Below, piece after piece: positions 11,739-21,000 of a stretch of 64,000 bases of DNA (the stretch's first letter is position 1; each line of letters opens with the position of its first letter). The stretch comes from JBBDIM01 sp040880405 (GTDB lineage: Bacteria > Planctomycetota > Planctomycetia > Pirellulales > Pirellulaceae): assembly GCA_040880405.1 (NCBI GenBank), contig JBBDIM010000183.1:6454-70453 (forward strand), given 5' to 3'. Both the position numbers and the translations under genes were made by a program. Under the pieces are notes generated by a model. The model was not told the DNA's origin. It ran no database searches and was given only the letters and a program-made list of their open reading frames with translations.

Positions 11739-14555
11739 ATGAGAATCGCGATGAAGTCGGAATTGACGAAGTTGACCCTGACCTGCCTGTTGGTTTCCGG
11801 ACTCGGGTCGCTCGCCCAGGCGCAAGAGGAAAAGCCCGCCGGGGATAAACCCAATATCAACTACGAAGATCACATCAAACCGATCTTCCGCGAACATTGC
11901 ATGGTTTGCCACAACCCGGACGATGCCAAGGGTGGTTTTTCGTTGGGCAACTATGGCTCGGTGATGGAAGGTGGGGCCGGGGGTGAGGTGGTCATCGGAG
12001 GAGACCTTGAAAGCTCGCGGCTATACGCTTTGGTCACTGGGGCGGAGTCGCCCAAGATGCCACCCAATCAGGACTCCATCGCCGTCGCCAAGCTCGACAC
12101 AATCAAGCAGTGGATCGAGATGGGGGCCCTAGAGAACAGCGGCTCCGTCGCTAAGAAGTCAAACAAACCGGCTATCGCCATGGAGGCGGGGGCCAGTATC
12201 GGCAAGCCGGAAGGCCCCGCTGCGATGCCGGAGAAACTATGGCGGCAACCGGTCATTCACACCCCCAGCACCGGCGCGTTGACGGCCATGGCCCATAGCC
12301 CTTGGGCCCCGATCGTCGCGATCGCCGGGCTCAAACAGATCTCCATTTACCAAACCGAGTCGATGGAGTTGCTGGGCGTGCTCCCCTACCCCGCTGGCGT
12401 TCCGTACATCCTCCGCTTCAGCCGCAACGGCGAGATGCTGATGGCGGGTGGCGGCCGAGGGGCCCACTCCGGCAGTGTCACCGTGTACAACGTTCGCACC
12501 GGCAAATCGCTGGTGACCGTGGGAGACGAGCTCGACGCGGTGCTCGCCGCGGACATCTCGCCCGACCTGTCGAAAATCGCCCTGGGCGGACCGCAGCGGA
12601 TCGTGCGGATTTATTCCACCGCCGATGGCGAGCTGCTGCACGAAATCCGTAAACATACCGACTGGGTCACCGCCATTGAGTACAGCCCGGATGGGATTCT
12701 ACTGGCCACCGGAGATCGGGCCAACGGCTTGTTTGTCTGGGAAGCGGAAACCTTGCAAGAGTATCTGAACCTGCAAGGGCACAGCGCCGGCATCAACAGT
12801 GTCTCGTGGCAGCCCGACTCCAACATCCTGGCCTCGGCCAGCGCGGATGGCTCGGTCAAGCTGTGGGAAATGCTGGATGGCAAAAACGTGAAAAGCTACA
12901 ACGCCCATGGGGGCGGTGTCCAGTTCGTCAGCTACACCCACGATGGCCGGATGGTGACCGCTGGCCGAGACAAAACCAGCAAGGTGTGGTCCCCCGAAGG
13001 GAACGAGCTCAAGAAGTTTGAAGGCTTCACCGAACTGACCACGCGCGCGGTCTTCGACCATGAAGGGAAACGGGTCATCGCGGGGGACTGGGCCGGCACA
13101 ATCAAGGCCTGGGATGTCGAAAGCGGCACCCATGTCGCGGACCTGACCGCCAACGTGCCAACTTACCCCACGCAAATCGAGCATCAGGCCACCCGTCTGA
13201 CCGAGTGGCAACAGACCAGCGAAAAAGCGATTGCCGCCGCTGCGGCCGCTGAGAAATCGGTCGCCGATAAAGTCGCGCAAATCGCGGCGACACAAAAGTC
13301 CATGGAAGAGTCGAAAGCCAAGCTCGGCGAGACCAACAAGCAGATCGAGACCACCAAGCAGGCCCTCGCCCAGCTTGAAAAGCAAGTCGCCACGCAGGCG
13401 GACGAGCACACCAAACTGGTCGCCCAGATGGACGCTTGGCAAAAGGAAATGGTCGCCATGACCAGCCAGCGTGACGAAACCGAGAAGCAGCTCGTGGCGC
13501 TCGCCGCCAAGAAAACCGAACAGGAAAAGCAACAGGCTGAATTGACCACTCAGTTGACGGCCAAGCAGGCCGAACTGGCCACGGCGAGCACCGCACTGGC
13601 CCAATCGCAAGAGAAGGTCAAAGCGGAAACCGCCAAGCGGGATGAGCTGACCAAGCAGGTCGAAGCGGCCCAGACGAAGCTTAATGACTCGGCTGAAGAG
13701 GCGAAGGCCGGGGTCGCGAAGGAACTGGAGGAGGCCCAGGCCCAACTGGTCGCGGCCAACGCCGAGCTCGAAAAGTCGACCGCCGCCGCGGCCGCTGCCG
13801 AGAAAACCGTGGCCGACCACAAAGCGGTCGCAGACAAGCTAACCGCCTCGCTGGCCGAGACCAAAACGCAGGTGGAAGCGACCACCCAGCAACTAACCGC
13901 GATGACCACCGCGAAGGCCGAACTGGACAAGAAGATTGAAGCCCAAAAGTCGGTCGTGGCCGAGGGTCAAAAGAAAATCGAAGCGGCCCAGGCCGCGGTT
14001 ACCACCTCCAAAAAGCAGCAAGAGGAAACCGGCAAGCAGCTCGCCAGCTACGAGGGGCAGGTCAAACCGCTGACCGAAGCGATCGCGAAGTCGGACGAGC
14101 AAATGAAGAAGCTGGCGGAGGAGAAAGGGAAACTGGATGCGGACTTGGCCGCCAAAAAACAAGGCATGCAGCAGGCCACCGCCAAGGTCGCCGATATCCA
14201 GGCCAAGCATGAGGCCCTAACCGCCGAATGGGCCGAGTTCCAGGCGTTGCCCGCCAAGCTCAAGCAGGAGGATCAACAGCTCGCCTCCAGTGTCGAGGCG
14301 ATGCAGCAGAATATCGCCGCCGCCGAGGCCCAAATGGCCGAACTGGAGAAATCCATGGAGGCCAAGAAGAAGGCGGTCGACGAGCTGACCGAAAAACTAA
14401 CCGCCGCCAAGGATTTGCTCAACAAAGACCGCTCGGCCAGCTCCGACAAGGCCAAAATGGCCCGAGAAGAGACGGAGAAAATGGCGGAAGCGGCGGCCAA
14501 GCTGGAAGCGCTTCGCGAGCAGCAACGCCTGCTGGAAGAGCTGTACCAAAAATAA
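11739..14555 (+). CDS. Exported heme/WD40/coiled-coil fusion protein
   Basis: The gene follows the previous stop by 3 bp; ATG at 11751 is an alternative start. The 938-residue product has a signal peptide ending at AQAQ, a planctomycete c-type cytochrome domain with C54-MVC-H58, and a WD40 beta-propeller at about residues 175-470 (repeats such as HTDWVTAIEYSPDGILLATGD and HSAGINSVSWQPDSNILASASADGSVKLW). The last 450 residues or so are an Ala/Lys/Glu-rich coiled coil with no cysteine. This combination suggests an exported scaffold carrying a heme, anchored or multimerised by a long rod. Tight spacing with the DUF1549/DUF1553 gene indicates translation from one mRNA. Confidence 0.88.
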   Translation: MRIAMKSELTKLTLTCLLVSGLGSLAQAQEEKPAGDKPNINYEDHIKPIFREHCMVCHNPDDAKGGFSLGNYGSVMEGGAGGEVVIGGDLESSRLYALVTGAESPKMPPNQDSIAVAKLDTIKQWIEMGALENSGSVAKKSNKPAIAMEAGASIGKPEGPAAMPEKLWRQPVIHTPSTGALTAMAHSPWAPIVAIAGLKQISIYQTESMELLGVLPYPAGVPYILRFSRNGEMLMAGGGRGAHSGSVTVYNVRTGKSLVTVGDELDAVLAADISPDLSKIALGGPQRIVRIYSTADGELLHEIRKHTDWVTAIEYSPDGILLATGDRANGLFVWEAETLQEYLNLQGHSAGINSVSWQPDSNILASASADGSVKLWEMLDGKNVKSYNAHGGGVQFVSYTHDGRMVTAGRDKTSKVWSPEGNELKKFEGFTELTTRAVFDHEGKRVIAGDWAGTIKAWDVESGTHVADLTANVPTYPTQIEHQATRLTEWQQTSEKAIAAAAAAEKSVADKVAQIAATQKSMEESKAKLGETNKQIETTKQALAQLEKQVATQADEHTKLVAQMDAWQKEMVAMTSQRDETEKQLVALAAKKTEQEKQQAELTTQLTAKQAELATASTALAQSQEKVKAETAKRDELTKQVEAAQTKLNDSAEEAKAGVAKELEEAQAQLVAANAELEKSTAAAAAAEKTVADHKAVADKLTASLAETKTQVEATTQQLTAMTTAKAELDKKIEAQKSVVAEGQKKIEAAQAAVTTSKKQQEETGKQLASYEGQVKPLTEAIAKSDEQMKKLAEEKGKLDADLAAKKQGMQQATAKVADIQAKHEALTAEWAEFQALPAKLKQEDQQLASSVEAMQQNIAAAEAQMAELEKSMEAKKKAVDELTEKLTAAKDLLNKDRSASSDKAKMAREETEKMAEAAAKLEALREQQRLLEELYQK

Positions 14556-14638
14556 TCTGGTCGTTATTTGCCCAGACAACCTCTCGGGTGAGTCTAGTGG
14601 CTCTCGGGTGAGTCTGGTGGGCCAAACGATTGGTCGCT

Positions 14639-14672
14639 GGGTGCCATGCCCACGCCCTCCAACGTGGGCATG
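14639..14672 (+). repeat. Hairpin repeat family G, copy 1
   Basis: A 34-nt unit containing a perfect 10-bp hairpin (CATGCCCACG / CGTGGGCATG, 8-nt loop). It is identical over all 34 nt to the reverse complement of copy 2. Confidence 0.85.
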
Positions 14673-14878
14673 AGAAGTGCGAGATGATCAAGACTTTTCC
14701 GGGAAGATCGGGACGCCGGTTTGGGCTCTATCAGACGATAGTGCCGAGGCGACAGCTATCCCCTAGCGGCTTAAACAGTGAGTGAAGGCGACCAAGATTG
14801 CTAGTCGACTGAAGGTTCGTGGTCGGCGATTTCGCTGGTTGTTAATTGAGTTACCGGTGGAAAATAGGCCCACCAAAA

Positions 14879-14912
14879 CATGCCCACGTTGGAGGGCGTG
14901 GGCATGGCACCC
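14879..14912 (-). repeat. Hairpin repeat family G, copy 2 (inverted)
   Basis: Exact reverse complement of the unit at 14639-14672, separated from it by 206 bp. The pair forms a BIME-like inverted arrangement. Confidence 0.85.
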
Positions 14913-15146
14913 GATGAACTATCTGTCGCGTGCCACCGGGAATCTCTGACTGGACGGACCGCTAGATGTTCTCCACCCCCGATTTTTACGCGCCCTCCCC
15001 TTCACAACCAATCGCAGTAAGCTTGCGGTTGGTACCATCCGGGAAGTTTACCCCGACTTTACCTGTAAAACGATTCACAACGGGTGATTTTCGGCCTAAA
15101 ATGGCTGCACGGCGTCAAGCCCTGCAAGGGGGCCAAGGTGGCCGTG

Positions 15147-15225
15147 AAAAAGGGGTCAGGACTCTTTTTACCAACCCGTCATCCATTGGTGAGCGTCTAC
15201 CTAAAAAGATTCCTGACCCCTTTTT
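15147..15225. repeat. Hairpin repeat family C, copy 1 (stand-alone)
   Basis: Arms of 24 nt (15147-15170 and 15202-15225) match at 23 positions. The core is GGGGTCAGGA...TCCTGACCCC, flanked by A5 and T5 tracts on both sides. The loop contains CCATTGGT, shared with copy 2. Confidence 0.9.
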
Positions 15226-15356
15226 CACTCCTTCGCTTGAATTCGCCGACTCCTCACGCCTTATTCCAAATCCCTTTCGCGGCACGCCCCAGGGACAACG
15301 TTTTAAACCACGCCGAGAAACAACTGTCTATCCGCTAATCGAGAGACCCCAACACC

Positions 15357-18300
15357 ATGCACACCCAGTTCTCTACCCGACTACTCCCGAACTGTCTCGC
15401 CCTCTTGGGGCTCCTGTTTGCCTCGGCCAGTCTCCCCGCTCAAGCCGAGGAGGATGGCTTCAAGGCGATCTTCGATGGCAAAACCCTCAAAGGATGGCGG
15501 GGTGACGACAAATTCTGGAGCGTCCAGGATGGCGCGATTACCGGCGTCACCACGCCGGAAAACCCAACCCAGGGGAACACCTTCATCTTCTGGGACCAAG
15601 GTGAGGTCGATGACTTCGAGCTAAAGCTCCAGTACAAGCTGATTGGCGGCAACTCCGGCATTCAGTATCGCTCGGTCGATTTGGGCAACTTTGTTGCCAA
15701 GGGATACCAGGCCGATTTCGAAGCGGGCAAGACCTACAGCGGCATCAACTACGAGGAACGGGGACGCGGCATCCTGGCCCAGCGTGGCCAAAAGGCGACC
15801 GTCACCGATGGCAAGGGCCCTTACGAGGCGGAGACCTTCGCCAAAAGCGAGGACCTGCAAGCCAAAATCAAACATGAGGACTGGAACGAATACCACATCA
15901 TCGCCAAGGGGAACCACCTGACGCACAAGATCAACGGGCAGGTCATGTCCGAGGTGATCGACAAAGGCGAAAAGGACTCCCGCCGCAGCGGTGTGTTGGC
16001 CTTGCAGCTCCATGCCGGTCCGCCGATGAAGGTGCAGTTCAAAGATATCCAGCTCAAGCGACTGCCCCTGAAAGACAAGAAGAAGGTGGTCTTCGTCCCC
16101 GGTAAACCGAGCCATGGTTTCGGTGCCCACGAGCACATGGGTGGTTCGCGGCTGCTGCAAATCGCCCTGCAAGAGAACATGGAAGGCTTCGTCACCACGT
16201 TGTACGAAGGAGGCTGGCCCGCCGATCCGACCGCGTTTGACAACGCCGACACCGTGGTCGTCTACGGCGATGGGGGTGGCGGACACCTCCTGATGCCGCA
16301 CTTAGACAAGTTCGACGAAGTGATGAAAAGAGGGACTGGACTGGTCCAGCTTCACTACGCGGTGGAAATCCCCGCCGGCAAACCGGGCGACCTGTTCCTC
16401 AAATGGATGGGTGGCTACTTCGAGGCGAACTGGAGCGTCAACCCGCACTGGGTCGCCAAATTTGAGAAGCTGCCGGAGCATGAAATCACCCGGGGCGTTA
16501 AGCCGTTCGAGATCAACGACGAGTGGTACTACCACATGCGGTTTCGCGAGAACATGGAGGATGTCACCCCCATCCTGACCGCTATCCCGCCGGAAAGTAC
16601 CTTGGACCGCCCTGACGGCCCGCACAGTGGCAACCCCCACGTCCGCAAGACCAAAGGGCAACCGCAGCACTTGGCTTGGGCCGCCGAGCGGGAAGATGGC
16701 GGACGCGGTTTTGGGTTCACCGGCGGGCATCATCACTGGAACTGGGGTGACGAGAACTTCCGCAAGGTGGTGCTCAACGCCATCGTCTGGGTCTCGAAGG
16801 TCGAAGTGCCGGAGGAGGGTGTCACTTCTGATTCCCTCACGCGGAGCGACCTGGAAGGGATCATCGGCGGTGCCCCGCCCCAGCGAACCAGCTCTGCCGA
16901 AAAAAAAAAGCCCGCTGACCTAAAGGCGGCAACCTTTACCAGCCCCTTGGTCACCACCAAGACCCCGGGGCACCGGACCGAAATCGAAGTCGAGATCACC
17001 GGCGCGAAACAGCTTCACTTGGTCGTCAGCGATGGGGACGATGGCTACTCGGCGGACTGGGCCGCTTGGATCGAGCCCCGCTTGGTCGGCCCCGATGGTG
17101 AGAAAAAGCTGACCGAGCTGAAATGGAAAGCGGTCCAATCGGACTGGGGCGAGACCCATGTCGATCGCAACGCCGGTGGCCGCGGCCTCCGGGTCGCCGG
17201 AGAGCCGGTCGAGTACGGCATCGGCACCCACGCCAACTCGGTCATTACCTACGACCTGCCCCCGGGCTACACCCACTTCAAGGCGTACGGCGGGATCGAT
17301 AACGGCGGCAGCGATCAATTCAACGGCCAGTCGAGCAGCGTTCGCTTCCATGTCTTCACCCAAGATCCTCGTCAGGCCTTGAACCGCAGCAAGGAAGCGG
17401 TCCGCGAACCGGAAAACGCCGTCGCCGGACTCGATGTCCACGAGAAGCTGGAAGCGACGCTGGTCGCCTCCGAGCCCGACATCACCAGCCTGACCAACAT
17501 CGATATCGACCACCGCGGCCGGATCTGGGCCTGCGAGGTGATGAACTACCGCGGCAACAACGGCACGCGTCCCGAGGGGGATCGGATCCTAATCTTTGAG
17601 GATACCACCGGCGACGGCGTGGCCGACAAGATCAAAACCTTCTACCAAGGCCGCGATGTCGATACGGCGATGGGGATTTGCGTGCTGGGCAATAAGGTGA
17701 TCGTCTCCGCCACCCCCAACGTGATCGTCTTCACCGACGAGAACGGCGACGACAAGCCGGATCGCAAGGAGCTGCTGTTCACCAAAACGGGTCAACCGCA
17801 GCACGACCACTCGGTCCACTCGTTTCTGTTCGGCCCGGACGGCAAGCTGTACTGGAACTTCGGCAACACCGGCAAAGCGGTTCATGACAAGCACGGCGAA
17901 GTGGTCACCGATTTGGCGGGCAACAAAATCATCGACAACGGCAAGCCTTACTTCGGCGGGATGCCGTTTCGCTGCAACTTAGATGGCAGCCAGATGGAGA
18001 CCCTAGGGCACAACTTCCGCAACAACTACGAGACCACCGTCGACTCGTTCGGCACCCTCTGGCAAAGCGATAACGATGACGACGGCAACCGAGGCGTCCG
18101 CATCAACTACGTGATGCAGTATGGCAATTACGGCTATCTCGACGAACGAACCGGCGCCGGGTGGCGAGAGCCGCGCACCAACTGGGAGGAGGAAACGCCG
18201 GAGCGGCATTGGCACTTGAACGACCCAGGCGTCGTCCCCAACCTGCTCCAAACCTTCGCCGGTTCCCCCACCGGCATCTGCCTGTACGAGGGGGATCTGC

Positions 18301-20342
18301 TCCCGGTGGAATTCCAAAACCAAATGATCCACTGCGATCCGGGCCCCAACGTAGTCCGTGCGTACCCCGTGAAGAACGACGGAGCGGGCTACTCGGCCGA
18401 GATTGTCGAGATCCTCAAGGGGGTCCGCGATAACTGGTTCCGCCCGGCCGATGTTTGTGTCGCCCCGGATGGTTCGGTCTTCGTCTCGGACTGGTACGAC
18501 CCAGGCGTGGGCGGCCACGCCCAGCGAGATCTGGACCAAGGTCGGCTGTTCCGCGTGGCCCCTAAAGGGGCGAAGTACGACGTGCCGAAGTTCGATTTCG
18601 ACACGATTGAAGGGGCGATCGCAGCCCTGAAAAACCCGAACCTCTCGGTTCGCTACATGGCCTGGACAGCGCTGCACGCCAAACAGGCGGAAGCGGAACC
18701 GGCGCTGCGAGAGGTCTTCAAATCGGCCGACGATCCTCGGTACCGAGCCCGGGCCTTGTGGCTGCTGGGCAAAATGAAAGACCGGGGAGAACATTACGTT
18801 TCCCTCGCCCTGGCCGATGGCGATCCCAACATCCAGATCACCGGTTTGCGCCTGGCCCATCAACTGGGGCTGCCGCCGCATCAGGTGGTCGCGAAAGTAG
18901 TGAACGATCCTTCACCGCAGGTCCGCCGCGAGGCGGCCCTCACCCTCCGGTTTGATAACAGCCCCGAGGCGGCCAAGCTCTGGGCCGAACTTGCCGCGCT
19001 GCACAACGGTGAGGACCGCTGGTACCTGGAGGCCCTGGGAATCGGGGCCGAACTGAAATGGGACGCCTGCTTGGACGCCTTTTTGGCCAAGGTGGGCAAC
19101 AACCGCAACACACCCGCCGTGCGGGACGTTATCTGGCGGAGCCGGGCCGAGCAAACGCCGCAGCTTTTAGCCGAGATCATCGCCGATCCGTCCGTCCCGG
19201 CGGACGAACTGCCCCGCTACTTCCGGGCCTTCGATTTCCAGGAAAACAAGGCTAACGTCACCCAGGTGTTGGCCGACCTGGCCTTCTCCGGTGCGATCCG
19301 CGCAGACGCCGAGGGGCTGATCCTCAGCGAATCGGTTGGTCGACTGCAAGGGTTTGATATTGGAAAGAATTCGCGCCAACGCGAGGCGATGGAAAGCCTG
19401 CTCAAAAAGCTGGCGGGCACACCGCAATTCGTGCAACTGGTCGATCGATTCAACCTCCAGGACCAGTACGCGGAACTCCTGAAGCTGGCAACCGAACGGC
19501 CCGACGATTCCGTCGGTGTGGCGGCCGCAAGGGTCCTAGTCGAAAAACGCCAGGAAGAGATGCTCCGCAAGGGGCTCGCCGATTCCGACGTCCAAAGAGC
19601 CACCGCCTTGACCCAAGCCTTGGCCAACAGCGCCACCGGTGGGGCCAATGGCCTCATGTTCGAACTACTGGCCGATAGCGGCAAGGACATCGAACTCCGC
19701 CGGGTCGCCGTGAAGGCACTCGCCGCCAACCGAGGCGGAGCCGAGCGACTGATCGCCCTGGCCAAGAAAGGGGAGCTAGAGGAGGACCTCAAACAGGCCG
19801 CTGCCGCGCCCCTTTCGACCGGCGTCTGGAACGATATCCGGAGCGAAGCGGCCAATCTGTTCCCCCCTCCCCCGGCGAAAGACAACCAACCGCTGCCCAA
19901 CCTGCACGCGCTCGTTGGCCGCCGAGGAGACGCCACCAAAGGCAAAACCGTCTTTGATACGACCGGCACCTGCGTCAAGTGCCATATCGTCGGCGAAGCG
20001 GGCAAAGAGGTCGGCCCCAACCTGACGGAGATCGGCACCAAACTGAGCCGCGAGACCCTCTACGAATCGATCCTCTTCCCCAGCGCCGGCATCAGTCACA
20101 ACTACGAAACGTTCGCCGTCCTCCTAGATAGCGGCACCGTAGTCACCGGCCTGAAAACCAGCGAGACCGACCAAGAGGTGAAAATCAAAGACGCCGAAGG
20201 CCTGGAACGCGCGTTCCCCAAGGCGGAAATCGAAGAAATCCGCAAACTCCCCGTCTCCCTGATGCCAGCCGACCTCCAGCGCACGATGACCGTGCAAGAG
20301 CTGGTCGACGTGGTGGAGTATTTGGGAACCTTGCGGAAGTAG
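15357..20342 (+). CDS. Giant exported fusion: DUF1080 - ThuA - NPCBM - PVC-type dehydrogenase - HEAT - heme domain
   Basis: The 1661-residue protein starts with a signal peptide (ending near LPAQAEE). Domains in order: 3-keto-disaccharide hydrolase/DUF1080 (about 35-235, FKAIFDGKTLKGWRG); ThuA-like glutamine-amidotransferase fold (about 245-480, HYAVEIPAGKPGDLF and GFGFTGGHHHWNW); NPCBM carbohydrate-binding module (about 530-670); membrane-bound dehydrogenase beta-propeller of the Pirellula/Verrucomicrobium type (about 690-1130); HEAT-like repeats; and a C-terminal heme domain with C1539-VKC-H1543. The order suggests binding and oxidation or cleavage of an oxidised sugar outside the cytoplasmic membrane, with electrons passed to the heme. 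That pathway is inferred. A run of ten As (16900-16909) lies in the ThuA-NPCBM linker. Confidence 0.92.
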   Translation: MHTQFSTRLLPNCLALLGLLFASASLPAQAEEDGFKAIFDGKTLKGWRGDDKFWSVQDGAITGVTTPENPTQGNTFIFWDQGEVDDFELKLQYKLIGGNSGIQYRSVDLGNFVAKGYQADFEAGKTYSGINYEERGRGILAQRGQKATVTDGKGPYEAETFAKSEDLQAKIKHEDWNEYHIIAKGNHLTHKINGQVMSEVIDKGEKDSRRSGVLALQLHAGPPMKVQFKDIQLKRLPLKDKKKVVFVPGKPSHGFGAHEHMGGSRLLQIALQENMEGFVTTLYEGGWPADPTAFDNADTVVVYGDGGGGHLLMPHLDKFDEVMKRGTGLVQLHYAVEIPAGKPGDLFLKWMGGYFEANWSVNPHWVAKFEKLPEHEITRGVKPFEINDEWYYHMRFRENMEDVTPILTAIPPESTLDRPDGPHSGNPHVRKTKGQPQHLAWAAEREDGGRGFGFTGGHHHWNWGDENFRKVVLNAIVWVSKVEVPEEGVTSDSLTRSDLEGIIGGAPPQRTSSAEKKKPADLKAATFTSPLVTTKTPGHRTEIEVEITGAKQLHLVVSDGDDGYSADWAAWIEPRLVGPDGEKKLTELKWKAVQSDWGETHVDRNAGGRGLRVAGEPVEYGIGTHANSVITYDLPPGYTHFKAYGGIDNGGSDQFNGQSSSVRFHVFTQDPRQALNRSKEAVREPENAVAGLDVHEKLEATLVASEPDITSLTNIDIDHRGRIWACEVMNYRGNNGTRPEGDRILIFEDTTGDGVADKIKTFYQGRDVDTAMGICVLGNKVIVSATPNVIVFTDENGDDKPDRKELLFTKTGQPQHDHSVHSFLFGPDGKLYWNFGNTGKAVHDKHGEVVTDLAGNKIIDNGKPYFGGMPFRCNLDGSQMETLGHNFRNNYETTVDSFGTLWQSDNDDDGNRGVRINYVMQYGNYGYLDERTGAGWREPRTNWEEETPERHWHLNDPGVVPNLLQTFAGSPTGICLYEGDLLPVEFQNQMIHCDPGPNVVRAYPVKNDGAGYSAEIVEILKGVRDNWFRPADVCVAPDGSVFVSDWYDPGVGGHAQRDLDQGRLFRVAPKGAKYDVPKFDFDTIEGAIAALKNPNLSVRYMAWTALHAKQAEAEPALREVFKSADDPRYRARALWLLGKMKDRGEHYVSLALADGDPNIQITGLRLAHQLGLPPHQVVAKVVNDPSPQVRREAALTLRFDNSPEAAKLWAELAALHNGEDRWYLEALGIGAELKWDACLDAFLAKVGNNRNTPAVRDVIWRSRAEQTPQLLAEIIADPSVPADELPRYFRAFDFQENKANVTQVLADLAFSGAIRADAEGLILSESVGRLQGFDIGKNSRQREAMESLLKKLAGTPQFVQLVDRFNLQDQYAELLKLATERPDDSVGVAAARVLVEKRQEEMLRKGLADSDVQRATALTQALANSATGGANGLMFELLADSGKDIELRRVAVKALAANRGGAERLIALAKKGELEEDLKQAAAAPLSTGVWNDIRSEAANLFPPPPAKDNQPLPNLHALVGRRGDATKGKTVFDTTGTCVKCHIVGEAGKEVGPNLTEIGTKLSRETLYESILFPSAGISHNYETFAVLLDSGTVVTGLKTSETDQEVKIKDAEGLERAFPKAEIEEIRKLPVSLMPADLQRTMTVQELVDVVEYLGTLRK
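16900..16909 (+). other. A10 homopolymer inside the fusion gene
   Basis: Ten consecutive As encode part of Glu-Lys-Lys-Lys in the linker between the ThuA-like and NPCBM domains. Such a tract is rare in a GC-rich gene and is a potential slippage site. The reading frame is open on both sides at the length shown. Confidence 0.85.
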
Positions 20343-20379
20343 GTTCCAACTTGAAGCAGCCATCTCTGAACCTGTTTTT

Positions 20380-20475
20380 AGCCGCGGATTAACGCGGACG
20401 GGCGCGGATCGCAAGCGAGTAGAACGGCGAATAGCGAACAACCTTATCCGCGATAATCCGCGTTAATCTGCGGCT
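20380..20475. repeat. Inverted repeat family A, copy 1
   Basis: About 96 bp bounded by arms AGCCGCGGATTAACGCGGA (20380-20398) and its near-complement (20457-20475; 18 of 19 match). Further CGCGGAT and ATCCGCG copies lie inside. It is followed 7 bp later by element B1. Confidence 0.9.
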
Positions 20476-20482
20476 CCTTTTT

Positions 20483-20781
20483 TAGCCACAGAGGTCACAG
20501 AGAGCACAGAGCCGGAGGTTACCTGAGCCGGTTTTTGAGGCGCCCTAGGCCAATTTTGTAAGGTGCAATTTGTGGTCAAATTCACTGCTCGTACTCCTCC
20601 GTATCCGTGTTTGTCTGTGCCGATCCGTGGCTAAATTTCGTTGCGCGACCTGGGTTGGTGAAGGGGTCAGGACTCTTTTTTGTTGCGCTGGTTCCAGTGG
20701 TATGTCTGCACTAAAAAAGAGTGCTGACCCCGGGTGCGCGTTACTCGCTTCTCTCTGTGCCCTCTGTGACCTCTGTGGCAA
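20483..20781 (+). repeat. MITE-like repeat family B, copy 1
   Basis: A 299-bp unit with terminal inverted repeats (TAGCCACAGAGGTCACAGAG at the left, its complement at the right with one or two changes). Shared internal blocks include CCTGAGCCGG and the sequence around GATCCGTGGCTAAATTTCG. It contains hairpin C3 and no open reading frame with family resemblance. Confidence 0.88.
20663..20731. repeat. Hairpin repeat family C, copy 3 (nested in B1)
   Basis: Arms GGGGTCAGGACTCTTTTTT (20663-20681) and AAAAAAGAGTGCTGACCCC (20713-20731) pair at 18 of 19 positions, with one G-G mismatch shared by all nested copies. Confidence 0.88.
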
Positions 20782-20790
20782 TTTCTTTTT

Positions 20791-20822
20791 AGCCGCGGAC
20801 GGGCGCGGATCGCAAGCGAGTG
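20791..20822 (+). repeat. Inverted repeat family A, left-half fragment
   Basis: The left-arm sequence AGCCGCGGACGGGCGCGGAT and following bases match family A, but the right half is absent. It follows element B1 after 9 bp. Confidence 0.8.
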
Positions 20823-20849
20823 TAACATTGAAACGCTGGCAACCTCGCA

Positions 20850-20923
20850 GGGGATGAGTCCGATTATCTAGAATCGCCAAGGCACGCTGCCCCGTGCTCC
20901 CGGCGATAATTGGACTTATCCCC
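20850..20923 (+). repeat. Hairpin repeat family D, copy 1
   Basis: Arms of 19 nt (20850-20868 and 20905-20923) pair at 17 positions. The two exceptions are G-T on this strand, so RNA read from the plus strand would pair throughout using G-U wobbles. Confidence 0.85.
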
Positions 20924-21000
20924 TTCCCCGCGTTGAGGTGAGATGGCGGCAGGAAAATGCGGTAATAAAAAGGGGGTGCCCTTGGTCTGTCGCGCGGAAA

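Larger units (their letters stand above)
14556..15356. other. Repeat-bearing intergenic region
   Basis: 800 bp with no supported gene. It contains the direct repeat CTCTCGGGTGAGTCT (14581 and 14601), an inverted pair of family G hairpins (14639 and 14879) and one stand-alone family C hairpin (15147-15225). Promoter signals for the 15357 gene were not recognised. Confidence 0.5.

Noticed and set aside
12699..13820. 373-residue minus-strand open frame
   Set aside because: Antisense to the WD40/coiled-coil gene; Gly/Leu/Arg-rich composition typical of antisense frames.
14966..15505. 179-codon plus-strand open frame overlapping the start of the fusion gene
   Set aside because: It runs through a family C hairpin and overlaps the signal peptide of the fusion gene; composition is not protein-like.
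16900..16909. A10 tract as a sequencing frameshift
   Set aside because: The reading frame and domain order are coherent on both sides at length ten, so the gene is taken as intact.
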